Source: Takakia lepidozioides (lineage: Eukaryota > Streptophyta > Takakiopsida > Takakiales > Takakiaceae). Taken from it: DNA of 64,000 bases. The notes beneath the pieces are model-generated. The model made no database searches and was not told where the DNA came from. It saw only the letters and a program-made list of their open reading frames with translations. The stretch is from assembly GCA_030704615.1 (NCBI GenBank), contig CM060733.1, forward strand, positions 48,918,001-48,982,000, written 5' to 3'. Numbering within the stretch: position 1 is the first letter of the stretch; the number at the start of each line of letters is the position of its first letter. The position numbers and the translations under genes are program-made. This document shows, in pieces, positions 1 to 10,651 of this stretch.

Positions 1-7
1 AATTCAG

Positions 8-667
8 ATGAAGAGGAAGGAACAGTTTGATGAAGGCAAGTTAAAAACTTTTAAGACGGGAGATTTGGTTTTATGGTTGCAGAAAAAGGGAAAGATTAAA
101 GCTTCTAAGCTTAAATCACCATGGAAAGGACCTTATGTCATACAAAAGATGTATGATAACAACACCGCCATGTTACAAACCATTAACAAAGAAATGCTGG
201 GAAGAGTCAATGCCAATAAGTTGAAGGGGTACAGTGGTATCCATGACAAACCATTGCAGCATGATTTGCATGTTGAAACGCAAGAGCAGTCACGGGCTGC
301 ACCAGTGTTACGAACGGAGTATGGAGCACTTGTTGCTAGGCCGAGCATATATGACCAGGGCGGGCAAAACAAGCGTGACACAGCCTATCACAGCCCATCA
401 CGACGTGACACAGCCTATCACAGCCAATCACGACGTGACACAGCCTATCACAGCCAATCACAACGTGACACAGCCAATCACAGCTCATCACGACGTGACA
501 CAGCCTATCACAGCCCATCAAGGCAAAGCACAGCCTATCACAGCCCATCACGACGTGACACAGCCTATCACAGCTTACCACAACGTGTCACAGCCTATCA
601 CAGCTTACCACAGTGCATCACAGCCTGTCATAGCGTATCACAGTATGACACAGCCTGTCACAGCTAA
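8..667 (+). pseudogene. Integrase C-terminal tail with in-frame repeat extension
   Basis: Residues 1-75 match the SH3-like tail that follows the catalytic core in Ty3 integrases: a TGDLVLW strand, then SPWKGPYVI, then NANKLKGY. From about residue 120 the frame enters the 30-bp minisatellite and becomes near-identical ten-residue repeats (RRDTAYHSPS and variants) up to a stop at 667. Because 30 is divisible by three, the reverse strand and a second plus frame are also open here; I regard those as shadows. The N-terminal part of the integrase is outside the window. Whether the repeat peptide belongs to the protein or is read-through into non-coding DNA cannot be decided. Confidence 0.65.
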
Positions 668-776
668 ACACAGCCTGTCATAGCGTATCACAGTATGACA
701 CAGCCTGTCACAGCTAAACACAGCCTGTCATAGCGTATCACAGTATGACACAGCCTGTCACAGCTCAACACAGCCT
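374..776 (+). repeat. CACAGC minisatellite, 30-bp and 50-bp units
   Basis: About nine head-to-tail units of 30 bp (CGTGACACAGCC, TATCACAGCC, CATCACGA and variants) run from 374 to about 640. They pass into a 50-bp higher-order unit (TATGACACAGCC, TGTCACAGCTAAA, CACAGCCTGTCATAGCG) repeated between two and three times to about 776. Variation among units is mostly single-base. Confidence 0.9.
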
Positions 777-1387
777 ACTAGGGTTACACGATCCATAGAA
801 TCAATGACAGGTGGACGCATAATAACTTCAGGAAAATGGCTGACGGAAGAAAAAACGGAAACTAGTTTAAAAATAGACACGTGGAAGGCAGGGCGCGACA
901 CACAGCTGAGAAGGAAGTGCAAGAACAGGTGTCATAAAGAAAGAGGACAAGACCGGCCATCAAAAGGGATGAAAGGCGGGCCCATTAATGAATACGGAAA
1001 AAGGGAAACGGAACGAACGGCAAGTACAGAAAAGCGAAAATTCTTGTCACATGTGTGATCCTAGTGGACTATCCAGCAGGGAAAGTCCACTAAAGAAAAT
1101 AAAATCTAAAATCCAGTCACAGCGGATACAGCCAATAGAAAACCAGAGAAATGATCAAGAAAATGGAGGGAAATTGAGCGCAAGAGGCGGCGTCGTTCTG
1201 AGTAACGGGCGTCTCGACAGGACAGACCATCAATGCTATAGCTTGGAAACTATGGAGGAACTAACAGACTATACGCTCGCAATATTACTTACGCAGTGGC
1301 ATAGACACGAAAGAACAGAGCGGAACTTTTCTCTTGAGCGATGCTTGCAAGCCCCGCAGGCTTACAAGAAATTACCCATAGCTTTCT

Positions 1388-2428
1388 GTGGCAACCATAC
1401 GTTTATGCTTTGTGCACTACAGGCATTTCTGGAGTTGTTACAGCCAAAATATTTCTGGGAAAATAAGGAGAGTGAGAGGAATGGAGGAAATCAGGGTGAA
1501 GAGCACCACAATTCTGCAGAAACAAACGATTGCTACCCCACAGGCGATACATATACTGAAGGAGCTGAGATTGCAAGGATTGCAAAGCATAGATTGGACA
1601 TTACACCATAGACAGTACATGTTACAATTTTTGCAGAACTTTGAGCCAAGGACAGGAACAACAACGGTGAAGGGAGTTGAATTAGCAATTACTCCCCTAT
1701 ACCTCCAGCAATTGTTTCGATTGCCAGCAGGTCAGGTGCATATGGAGGAACACAGGGCAAGACTGCAAATAGGGGACTTATTCCAAGAAGGGAGTTTCTT
1801 TAAAACTCAGGGTTATGCTTGTACCAAGGCTGTGTACCCAGGGCTAAAGGAGGTAGGCCAGGTATTGAACGTTCTGATTGCCATGAAACAGAACCAACAG
1901 TATTTGAGCAGATCCTTCACGGAGGAAATACTCAAAGCCCTGAAGGGACAAGAAGTAGAATGGGCGGACATAATGTACAACGCACTGGTGGAGGAGATGA
2001 AAAGATTACAAGGTACTACCGCAAAGTCTCCTATCATAGTGTCTGGCCCAATCATTGCTCAAATAATTCTTGATTCTGGCATACTTGATGCGCAAGAAAG
2101 AAAAGAGATGGGAGTGTTTGAGCCAGAAACCACTGCAATGGAAGAGCAAGCCTCTTCACACAGTGAGGGTGGACTAGCAGGGCAACCCGAGACTAAGAGG
2201 CAGAGACGGGGAAAAACTGTAGTGGCGGATCCACTGGCTTCACGGATTTCGCATGATAATGTTTCCCAAGCTCATGTGCAGGAAGGGGCACAACAGCACA
2301 GAGAAATGCTATTTCTGGAAGCAGGACCTTCAGAGAGGGAGGAGGAAGTTACTTCAGTATCACAACCATCACAGCCAGCTGATCGACTTGTCACAAGGTC
2401 ACAAGTTGTCCATGCAGCTCAACCATAA
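1388..2428 (+). pseudogene. Extra unit, N-terminal segment
   Basis: A 340-residue segment of mixed composition. The first 30 residues are probably out of frame relative to the ancestral protein. From about residue 40 it looks globular (QYMLQFLQNFEPRTGTT, ITPLYLQQLFRLPAGQ) and contains several amphipathic helices. Residues 245-346 are polar and low-complexity, with a short KRQRRGK basic cluster at about residue 270 that could be a nuclear localisation signal. It ends at the TAA at 2426 and resumes in the same frame. No family recognised. Confidence 0.5.
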
Positions 2429-3943
2429 ATAATTGATTTGAAAAGAGAAGGGTTAGATATTCCAACTACAGAACAGATAGTGGCAGAAATGGAGAAGGGG
2501 GACCTTCTCTATGAATATTCTGGTCTGGTCAAGGAGACAGAGATTCCAGAGGTGCAACAGTTGCCCAAGGAAAATCCTGAGGTGCATATAATACACACAC
2601 CTGTGTCGGAGGTACCACAGGCAGAAGGTCATGACACTGTAGCACCGGTGATAGATGAAGTGGTTCAGGAAGAAAATCCGGTGGGACAATGGCCTGAGTG
2701 GTTCGTGAGACATCACACTGTTGAGGATCAGGAGGAACAACAGCAACCTCACCATGATGACCCTCAACATGCAATGCTGATGAGTTCCATAGGTAGGACA
2801 CTTAATTTGTTGGGGACTTATGTCAAATCCCATGTTCCAACTACCCAATTGACAGCCTTGAGAGAGGAACTCAGGAAGGAGTTTGAGGCTCGACTAGCCA
2901 CTGAGTGTGCAAACAAGGTCGATGAAGAGGTCATTCTCAAGATGCAGCAGGACTTGGGAAATACAGAAGCGGCTTTGCAATTGGCCAAGGAACAATTGAT
3001 TGAAGCAGGCCTCGCACAAGACCAGTTGCACGAAGCACATAAGCAACAGCTATACCAAATGCAGGTGCAGCATGAAAGTAAGTTGCAAGAAGTGAATGCA
3101 CTACATACGGAGTTGCAGACAGTGCATGACAGGATGACGATACAATGTGCTACATTTACAACTATGCTTGACCAATCTACAAAAGAAATAAACAGTCAAG
3201 CGGAAAAATATACGAAGGCAGATGAAGAGAATGTTGAGCAAATGAAACTCATTGTCGATATGAAGAATACAATCTGTCGCAATGAGGATACTTTCAAGCA
3301 ATACAGGCAGATTGAAGCTGATCAAGAAAAGCACATCGTGGAGTTGCAACAAACCATCATGGCCAATAGAAATGAAATCGCGGTCAATAACAAGGCTTGG
3401 AGGGAAGCCAATAATCTACTGGCTGCTTATGCGAATTTGGTTGAACCTCATGCGAAGCGCATGGAGGCTTTACAACAGCAGTTAGAAGTGTACAAGCAAA
3501 GAGATGAGCAAACTCTCAGGGGAACCATAAGCAACTTGGTGGATAACAGCCTTATGCAGGTCTGGTTAGCACAAGGGCCGGTAGAGGGCAAAGCACCACG
3601 AAAGCTCACCCAAAACGAGATGAATGAGCTCAGACTACAAGTGCAGAACATTGCCACAACTACTATAGACAATGTCTATAGTAGGATAGCAGAGTTACAG
3701 GAAGATGTAGACGGACTGCAGACTCAAGTGGATGACCTCAATTCAAACATCGACAAAAGAGTCTATATCCCTCAGGAACAGCTAATGGCTTCTTATTTAC
3801 AAGCCAGAACTTTGGCTTTTCAGTCTTCACAGGAGGTGCAGGAGATGCCAATGATACAAGAGCCAGTACCACCAACACCACAACAAGTCACTGTACCAGT
3901 AGCTGAACCTATTGTTACTACAACCACAGCGCAGCCACCATAG
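2429..3943 (+). pseudogene. Extra unit, coiled-coil segment
   Basis: Same frame as the preceding segment; a single TAA separates them. Residues 1-110 are acidic and Pro/Glu-rich. Residues about 110-440 are strongly helical with heptad-like spacing of Leu, Met and Ile among Gln, Glu and Lys (for example LQLAKEQLIEAGL, MEALQQQLEVYKQ), consistent with a long coiled coil. The C-terminal 40 residues are rich in Pro, Thr and Val (VPPTPQQVTVPVAEP). An oligomerising or structural role fits, but that is inference from composition only. The TAG at 3941 interrupts the frame, which continues without a shift. Confidence 0.55.
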
Positions 3944-5014
3944 CCTGAGGTATGGGGCAACGCTGCTTTTAACCCACCTAAAACTCCAGCTGCAAGGGAG
4001 TACAGTAAGGCTATGATTATGCCCTTCAACCAAATTCCCATCATGTTGGATTTGGCTTGGAAAGAATTTAGTCCTCCGCAGTCATTCGCACATTACTACC
4101 AAATCATGCGCATTTGGCTGCCAGTGGCAACTAGGACTAAAGTTCTTCCGAACAATCGACCAATTGAGGATCATCACTTTGCGCAGTACTGGCACGAGGC
4201 AGGTACCATGTTGAGGGAATTGATTGCTTTCCAGGTTGTACATGGACTCATTTATACCAAGACCAAGGAGGTAGCAAGTATTGTCATGGGATGCGGGTTA
4301 TACTACGCTGCTTGTTTTCTAGTACGTTATCACATTGAGCAACAAAAGATGCAAGCACGCTTTCTGAGTTATTCCAGTGGGGATCATTGGGTATTACCTT
4401 CGGTGCCACCTCATATGTACCTATATGACGCAAAAGTTATGATGCAAAAGGATTCTCAAATTCGTTCATGGTTTCAAGCGGCCTGGAACAATTTGTCAAC
4501 ACAGAAATTCGGCATTGATGATATTTTCTAAAAGGGACATGTGGCATGGAAATACTTGCACGCTGCACCAATAATTGGTACCCCACTCACCTGGACAGAC
4601 AAGGAGCTCAGTGTCTACACCAATTTTGTTGTTCAGCGGTTACACCAAGTTGTAAAATATAAACTTCCAGACATGGTAGGACAGCATTGTATGCCCCAGA
4701 GGATTCCACAAAAAGTTCGAAAATTAAAACACCTGAGAGGCGATGAGGATTCTGATACAACTGTTTCTTCACCGAATTCTTTTGACATGGGAGAAGACTA
4801 TGCAATTCAGATGGCAGAGAAGAAGCGACGGGGGTCTCCTATGCCTGAAAGGTTACCTCGATATCAGCCTCCAGAGGGCCTCACTTATCCAGGTAGTGAT
4901 CAACCATCTCCATCAAGCAGAGACAGACCTCGGGCTCGTACACACAGTCCGCCACGAAACTCTCAACGTCAGAAAGGTGCTCACTCACAAAGGTTTGCTA
5001 ATCGCAATCAGTAA
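3944..5014 (+). pseudogene. Extra unit, C-terminal segment
   Basis: Continues in the same frame after TAG 3941 (PEVWGNAAFNPPKT) and is broken once by TAA 4529. The first half is rich in Trp and Tyr and has a hydrophobic stretch (VASIVMGCGLYYAACFLV) long enough to be one membrane segment, though it could equally be a buried helix. After the stop it continues KGHVAWKYLHAAPI. The last 90 residues are basic and Pro/Ser/Arg-rich (SSRDRPRARTHSPPR), resembling a nucleic-acid-binding tail. It ends 22 bases before the polypurine tract. No family recognised. Confidence 0.5.
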
Positions 5015-5035
5015 ACCGTGAGGACACGGCTTTTT

Positions 5036-5050
5036 GAGAGGGGAAGGGGT
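5036..5050 (+). other. Polypurine tract
   Basis: GAGAGGGGAAGGGG lies directly before the LTR start TGTTAG, the position expected for the plus-strand primer of an LTR retrotransposon. Confidence 0.7.
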
Positions 5051-5052
5051 AA

Positions 5053-5855
5053 TGTTAGAGGACTGTCGGGGACTTAGACACTTATACGGGATCTATAGGG
5101 TACCCTTAATTTTGGCACAGACTGAGACCAACAGGAGCCTTAGGGGTGACAGCAGCGCACTGTAGAGGGGGGTTACACATCCCGTCACAGCCAACACAGC
5201 CGTCACAGTCGTCACAGTCATCACAGCCGACACAGCCAACACAGCCCGTCACAGTCGTCACAGCAGACACAACCACACAGCCAGTCACAGCCCGACACAG
5301 CCAAACACAGTCGCACAGCCAGTCACAGCCCGTCACAGTTTCACACAGCCAGTCACAGCTTGACACAGCTGTCACGACCATAGGGAACGGAGAGCAGGAC
5401 AAGGAACGACTGTGGGGAACAACACCTGCAAATGGAACATGTTAGTTCACAGACGACGATTAGTGAGGGAAACGGTTAGAGCCACGGGTAGGAAGATAAA
5501 GCGAGAAGCAAGGATGGAAGGGGGGCTTTTTGGGCAAGGGGAAGCACTTCACGGGAGAGGACTTCTTGGTCATGCAGGAGAGGGGATCCGGCAGAGATGA
5601 AGAACGGAAGTGAAGATAGAGAGATGATGAGTAGATGCTTGTTATATGCAAAGCTATAGTGATATTGTAGAGCAGATTAGAGACACAATGGCTTCGGCCT
5701 GATACCTGATAAATCATAATCTGATACTTATACGATACAATCACACTGTGTAGAGAGATCTGAGTGAAGATGTGGAATGAATGGATGAGTTGATGGAATC
5801 CAATAGATTGATGAAGGAAACTGATACTTAATTATCAATGGTAAGGTAGCTAACA
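5053..5855 (+). repeat. 3' long terminal repeat
   Basis: The LTR starts with TGTTAG just after the purine tract and ends with CTAACA, a perfect 6-bp terminal inverted repeat with the usual TG...CA ends; length 803 bp. It contains its own CACAGC-rich repeat block. Only one LTR is in the window, so element age cannot be estimated. Confidence 0.75.
5185..5372 (+). repeat. CACAGC repeat inside the 3' LTR
   Basis: Irregular array of 8-15 bp units built on GTCACAGCC and GACACAGCC with CCAACACAGCC variants. Same core as the 374-776 array but without the 30-bp register. The two arrays are 4.4 kb apart in one element. Confidence 0.85.
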
Positions 5856-5942
5856 TGAATGCCAAAAGGGAAACAAATAGGAAACACCCCCATGATACAC
5901 TAGCTGTAGGTCATGACTGATTGTTCTGCGCGGGCTGAGTAC

Positions 5943-6714
5943 TTAGAGATTTCCAACTCTTCTATCTTGGAGTTTCCGCCTCGGATAGCAAAGGGATGGG
6001 TGAGTAAAAGCCGCGCGACAATAGTACTCAAAATCCGCGTCCATGGATTCCTTAACCTTGGCCATGTCACTGGGTTCCTGTTTGTCTGCTAGCAAAATGC
6101 TAGGATCAAGATATCTGATGCAGAGTCCCCGCAAGGAGCTCTGCCAGTAATCCTTCCCCTCACACCCCTGGTCTACTTCCCCCTTAGAGTTTAGTTGTAC
6201 CTTGTGCTGCTTCAGCCCAACAGATTTGCGGGTTTTCGCATCAGTTTCATGTTCCTTTGCAGCGAGCCTTTTTTGTCTTTTTTTGTTTGCAGCCTGCGAC
6301 GCCACATCCCCTTGCTGTGTGGAATCTTGATCATCACCAACAGGGGGGGGTGAATGGAGGAGCAGCACCATTAAAAGGGGGGCCTGCCCACTGCCCACCA
6401 GCGGCATTGCATGGAGGGCCCCAAGTTTGGGCACCTCCTTGTACCCAAGCTCCTTGGGGTCCTCCATTAGACCCACTTGGAATCCATGACCACGTGTTCG
6501 TCATCTGTGGAGGGGCCATGGGCTGCTGCCAGGTAGGTGCTCCTTGCTGCAGCCACGTTTGCCCACCTCTGGATTGCACCCCAAGGGCCATTCGGGCCTT
6601 GTTGCACCCATGTCGTAGGTGGACCAGTAGCATTTGCCACAGCCTCGGTCCCCCCTTCCTTTGCGCGCTTTGATGCATCCTAACACAAGCCCCTCCACCC
6701 CACAAAGTTAGCAA
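5943..6714 (-). pseudogene. Hypothetical protein, frameshifted at a G run
   Basis: Two overlapping minus-strand frames join at the G8 run at about 6344-6351. The upstream frame (6714 down to about 6350) is rich in Gly, Pro, Gln and Trp with WLQQGAPTWQQPMAPP-like repeats. The downstream frame (to 5943) has a basic stretch (NKKRQKRLAAKEHE) and a more globular end (DYWQSSLRGLCIRYLDPSIL). Joining them needs a one-base change in the homopolymer, which could be real or an assembly error. Neither half is recognised. It lies next to a retrotransposon and a LINE, so a mobile-element origin is possible. Confidence 0.4.
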
Positions 6715-7575
6715 TGATGGAAAATAAGGTCAACCGGGCAACGAGCAAGGTCGGCAGTTCGTGAACTGCATACAAACCTTGGCCCAACGTGCCAAGAAAA
6801 GTTTGGCATCCAATGGCGTGAATGCATGGAATGTCATGCTCTGGCACCCTAGCAATGTCCCACATCCATTCAGTATTAAAACCCTAACACATGTTCTAAC
6901 CCTTTGAAATTTAATCCAGCAGTCAAGCCATACATAGTCCAACTCGTAAGCCATTCATCTTTCTAACAAAGTTTCCAGGTCATTCACATTTAGGAAAGAA
7001 CCAAGGTTTGATATATAACATTTACCACCATATATGTAGATTGTAAACTCGTCACAAAAGCTGATTGCAGGTTTGGACATAAATCTCCAGAACCAGGCTC
7101 AAAGCATATCAGGTTCGAAATGAAACAATCGACCACTCATGCCTTAAGTTCACAAGCCAATCATAGTAGTAATAGGCTTGGTTATATAAACCAATCACCA
7201 TCTCAGTCACTGTAAGCATATACATTTCATGAGCCATTCTCTAGCCTCTCCCTCACTCTCAGTCCAGCCCCATACACTCCCTTCTCCATCAGTTCATCAC
7301 TCCAAAGATCATTCCTCCGCCATACACCCCAACTTATCCTTGTCGTAAATGTCGGATGCCTCGGGTCTCTTCACATCGGGACCAAAGGTTGGATCAATGG
7401 ATTTCTCAATAAAACTGGCAAAAAATCTGGAAAAATACTAAGGAGACATGTTTCCATTTGGTTTTAGTAGAACTTTCAAAATACCGATATTGCGAATGAA
7501 TCTGCTCCTAGACATATGGTTTACTGACCTTTGAACCTCAATCACAATGATGAGGTTAAAACCTGACTCCTACAG
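6715..7575. other. Stretch without a supported gene
   Basis: AT-moderate sequence with short unrelated ORFs only. A possible short exon lies at 7350-7430 (+), reading GPKVGSMDFSIKLAKNLEKY before a TAA. It has no clear donor, so I do not call it. Confidence 0.4.
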
Positions 7576-7737
7576 CTCCGACATCTGGATGCCAAACATC
7601 CGGTATACCTCACTCCACTTGATCCAGAGAAGGGGGACGAAGTGTATGAGAAGATACCAATGAGATCAGTGGAGGTCGACGATTCTTCGATGAAATTTTT
7701 CATTATCGGAGGGCAACACACGATCGTGGCTGCCAAG
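7576..7737 (+). CDS. Orphan internal exon, 54 codons
   Basis: A 162-base open stretch bounded by TCCTACAG at its 5' side and GTACTC at its 3' side, phase 0 at both ends. It reads as ordinary protein: LDAKHPVYLTPLDPEKG early, then MKFFIIGGQHTIVAAK at the end. The GGQHT motif after a hydrophobic strand resembles the turn of ParB/Srx-type folds, but this is a weak resemblance. No further exons of the same gene were found with confidence, so it is probably a fragment. A 22-nt palindrome related to those in the FCP1-like gene near 30 kb lies 69 bases downstream in the presumed intron. Confidence 0.4.
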
Positions 7738-8050
7738 GTACTCGCTAACCATATCTATGTCTCTTGACTCTAGAATTCAACAAGTAGATTTGAAATTTGT
7801 CTAGAACCTCGACATTTATGTCAACGTTATATGCTATGGACGTCTATTAGAATGAAGTTGGATACTATCGAGTCAATTGAATGAATTAAATTTTTACAAC
7901 ATGGAACTGTGTCTGCAGGAACTTACTTAGATTTACCCTAAACCTTGCTCGGTTCTGCCTCTACCTCTGCCTTACACAAAACCCTACCCTAAACCCTACA
8001 CATCATGAAAATGCTCAATTGCAATCTGAGAGGAACCAAGGGTGAGATTG

Positions 8051-9575
8051 TACTCATAAGACGTTGTTTGCCGTAGCCTTGTGGCCATTGACCCCGCGCC
8101 CAGTTTGAGCGGGAACAAAAGGAACAAAACCTACCTCTGTCAGGGGCTGACATTGGTAGTAAGACTTACCTTTATATAAAGAATTAATCCCGGTTTCCCA
8201 GATATCCTCTAGAAATCCCTTCACACAAGCATCAATCTGCTGTGTGTGATTTGCCCAAAAACTAGGCCTCAGGAGGGCCTGGGCTTTTGGCTCAGCCTCG
8301 AGACTTTCAAAGTTGGTAAACAGGGGTACAGACACAATTCCCTTAATAGAATTGAAGAGAGCGTCTCTTTGGTGAGAGAACCTCGGACAGTGTATCAGAA
8401 AATGAATACTGTCTTCAGATTGCCCACACAACGGACAATTGCGCTCTCCCTTTCCTCTTTGCTTCTGTTAGCTGTTCAAAGGTAGGCTTCCTGCCCTAAG
8501 TTTAAATTTCAGTCTAGTGCCGAGAGTGGGTAGACCCTTGAGGTCATCCAAGATGTCCTCCCCCATGTCACTGACTGGAAACAAGTTCAGGGAAGTTTTC
8601 TGCCTATCTTCATTTCCATCAGACAATCTCATGGCAACAGACATGGCTTTGGACACTACAGCCTCTAAGTCAGATTTATCCAGCAGGGTCAAGACTTGGG
8701 GATCCATGTCCAGGTCCTTGAGAATCTCTTCTACTCTCTTCTACCAGGACTTAGCCTGTTTGACATGGCGGTCCTGTTTCCAAGATATAGAGTCGATTAA
8801 CTTAGGATATCTGGTGTTGGGCATATGTTGCAGCTGACCCCACCATCTGACCTTGAATTCATCTCGTCGGGAGCTTAAGGACGGAATGCCAAACTCACCC
8901 CGAACAGCCACATTGGCTGTTTTGGAGCATGTCGACATACACTCCTTAAGCACCCCCACTTGAATGGATTCTACAGACTTAGCCTGGTTGGAGTTATCAA
9001 CCCATATAGCAGATTTGTACTTCCATGCAGGTCTAATAACGCGACAAAGCATGGTTTTCTTAACCTCAGAGTTGACCCCTCTGCAGTGGAAAAATTTAGT
9101 GAGCCCTAGACCTTTGCCCTTGCCAGTTTGAACAACTTTCCGGATATGTGCATCCCAATTACAATTGGAGGAAAACTGAACGCCCAGGTAAGTGTAGGGT
9201 TTAGGGTGGACAGGGATCTCTTGGGTACCCCACTGCCACTTAAGATCACTTCCTCCCTCTCCTCTGTCGTTGAATGCTACCACTGCACATTTGCTGACAT
9301 TAGCCTCTAGCCCCCAAAGATCAAAGTATCTCTTCGCGCAATCAATCAACTCCTGGAGATTGGTTGGAGTCTCTCCTATGCTTGCGAAGTCATCCGCAAA
9401 CATAAGGGTTGGTATGGTGGTATCACCCACCCTTAACCCTAAATCCCTCACTTTCCACATCCTCGAGGAGTTGATTGATGAAAACATTGAAGAGCAGAGG
9501 GGAGAGAGTACATCCTTGAGCTACACCTTGGTCTATGTCAAAGAAGTTGGACTTCTGTCCGTTAACAGTGACACA
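8051..9575 (-). mobile_element. LINE (non-LTR retrotransposon), 3' half
   Basis: Minus-strand reverse transcriptase: GVAQGCTLSPLLFNVF lies near 9500, then after a frameshift at about 9450 comes the catalytic TLMFADDFASIGET. The thumb region follows (CRVIRPAWKYKSAIWV). Further on are a stop at 8741, a piece ending KFKLRAGSLPLNS, and a reverse-transcriptase-associated zinc-binding motif (CGQSEDSIHFLIHC) near 8420. The element ends with [20 protein letters not shown] and the terminal bases CTTATGAGTAC at 8051-8061. The 5' half with the endonuclease is missing. At least two frame disruptions make it inactive. Pieces of the same family occur near 40.4 and 55.3 kb. Confidence 0.85.
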
Positions 9576-9585
9576 ACTATGTTAA

Positions 9586-9957
9586 CTAAGGGTGAGAGAG
9601 GGAGAGAGATAGAGACAGAGACAGAAGGGGTCTTAGGGATCCCACTGCGGGCTTGTTACCCTCCTTGGTTGGGGTGGATGTCCTTAAGGGCCGCTTGGAA
9701 GGAGTCATGCAAACGACGATCTTCTCAGCACTCTGGTCTTCCTCCTCGTTTGTGCTCTCGCTCTCTGCTGAGTAGTCAGCACTGGGAGTCGCTCCACTAT
9801 CCTCCCCTGGGTTGGTCTCCAAGTTGCTGGACTCCTTCTCCGCCACCCCCATGTGAACAAGACTCCTCTCCCTCAAACAAGTACTCCTTCGCACTGGGCC
9901 GTTCCACACATAGCGGGCAGTACGCGGGGGTCTCTCTTTCTCTCTACTCTCCCACAA
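9586..9957 (-). other. Unassigned low-complexity ORF
   Basis: A 123-residue minus-strand ORF rich in Ser, Glu, Arg and Thr, ending in (LS)n from a GAGAGA microsatellite at 9592-9632. It sits just upstream of the LINE RT but has no LINE features. It may be non-coding; reported because it fills an otherwise empty stretch. Confidence 0.2.
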
Positions 9958-10402
9958 TTGCCCGGGTCACTCACAACAAAACGCCCTCACAAGCCCGGGA
10001 AGCTCAAAAAGCGAAGCACACACACTTAGTACGCTCGCGTGAGAGACATGAGGTTGTCCAAGTGCCGGGTTGCATCCGACGGTCCACGTCCATCCAATGG
10101 CGGAGATGGGATGTGGACACGTCGTTTTTTTTATTAAAAAAATTAGGGTACATATTAACCACTACACTAGTGTCTATAACCACTACATCCTGATGACATG
10201 GCAGTCTTCTAGGGGCTCTTGGGACCTCAACTACCTTTCATGAAATAGACGTAAGTCTGGCATGGAAGCAACGCAGGGGAGGCCATCTCTCGGCTCAGGT
10301 GTTGCGATCGCATTGCAAGTACAGGGAAGGAGGGAACAATGCAATGAAGGAGGGAAGGAATCATCGCATGAAACAGTATTTGAGCAGGGAGATAGCTTCG
10401 AC

Positions 10403-10651
10403 TTACAGTGCAGTGCCCTTGGAGCTCCAATCCAACAACCAAGCTTTGTTTTCAGCTACCCTGATAGCACGATACCGTTCATATTCCACCATCCCATTGC
10501 ATTCTCCTGGGGTAAGTGACTCCTCTTCTCCTCCACTTTTGCTCTCTGCTGAACCAGGTGCTATTGCCAAATCGCCTCCAGTGCCATCGTCGTTCAAATG
10601 TTTTGGGCTGCGTTCACTCTTTGCCATAGAACCTGCACTCTCCTTCAGCAA
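10403..10651 (-). CDS. Accessory ORF inside the CACTA element
   Basis: An 82-residue minus-strand ORF. After an acidic Ser/Gly-rich start it has YERYRAIRVAENKAWLLDW, similar in style to the YE.xRxxRIxENKxxL helix seen near the start of many plant transposon-associated proteins. This is probably a first exon of a second element-encoded protein, oriented against tnp2. No downstream exon was identified. Confidence 0.35.
   Translation of the reverse strand: MLKESAGSMAKSERSPKHLNDDGTGGDLAIAPGSAESKSGGEEESLTPGECNGMVEYERYRAIRVAENKAWLLDWSSKGTAL

Larger units (their letters stand above)
988..5014 (+). pseudogene. Extra coding unit downstream of integrase (interrupted)
   Basis: From 1382 to 5014 one reading frame is open except for three single stops: TAA at 2426, TAG at 3941 and TAA at 4529. 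No shift is needed across any of them and coding-like sequence continues on both sides. Upstream, the frame opening near 988 reads sensibly to about 1480 (ERCLQAPQAYKK, FMLCALQAFLELLQPKYFW) and then has to move to the main frame, so there is one frameshift. The restored length would be roughly 1,300 residues. Position after integrase and before the LTR is that of additional or env-like ORFs of plant Ty3 elements, but I recognise no envelope features and no known domain. Parts: a globular-looking N-terminal section, a long coiled coil, a Trp-rich section with one hydrophobic stretch, and a Pro/Arg/Ser-rich tail. Confidence 0.6.
1..5855 (+). mobile_element. Ty3-type LTR retrotransposon, 3' part
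   Basis: In order on the plus strand: the C-terminal tail of an integrase, a CACAGC-rich minisatellite, a long extra coding unit, a polypurine tract and a complete 3' LTR. The 5' LTR, gag, protease, RT and most of the integrase lie left of the window. The order integrase, extra ORF, purine tract, LTR shows that the extra ORF is carried by the element. Three in-frame stops and at least one frameshift make this copy non-autonomous. The 5' target duplication cannot be checked here; the bases after the LTR are TGAAT. Confidence 0.8.

Noticed and set aside
336-581. Minus-strand ORF with Cys/Asp-rich ten-residue repeats
   Set aside because: It is the antisense of the 30-bp minisatellite, open only because the unit length is divisible by three and lacks stops.
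374-776. CRISPR-like array
   Set aside because: Units are contiguous with no unique spacers; it is a minisatellite in a eukaryotic retroelement.
6257-6673. 138-codon plus-strand ORF
   Set aside because: Antisense shadow of the Gly/Pro/Gln-rich minus-strand frame, with Cys/Pro-rich composition typical of such shadows.
7980-8005. CCCTAAACCCTA-type motif as interstitial telomere
   Set aside because: Only two imperfect units; too short to support.
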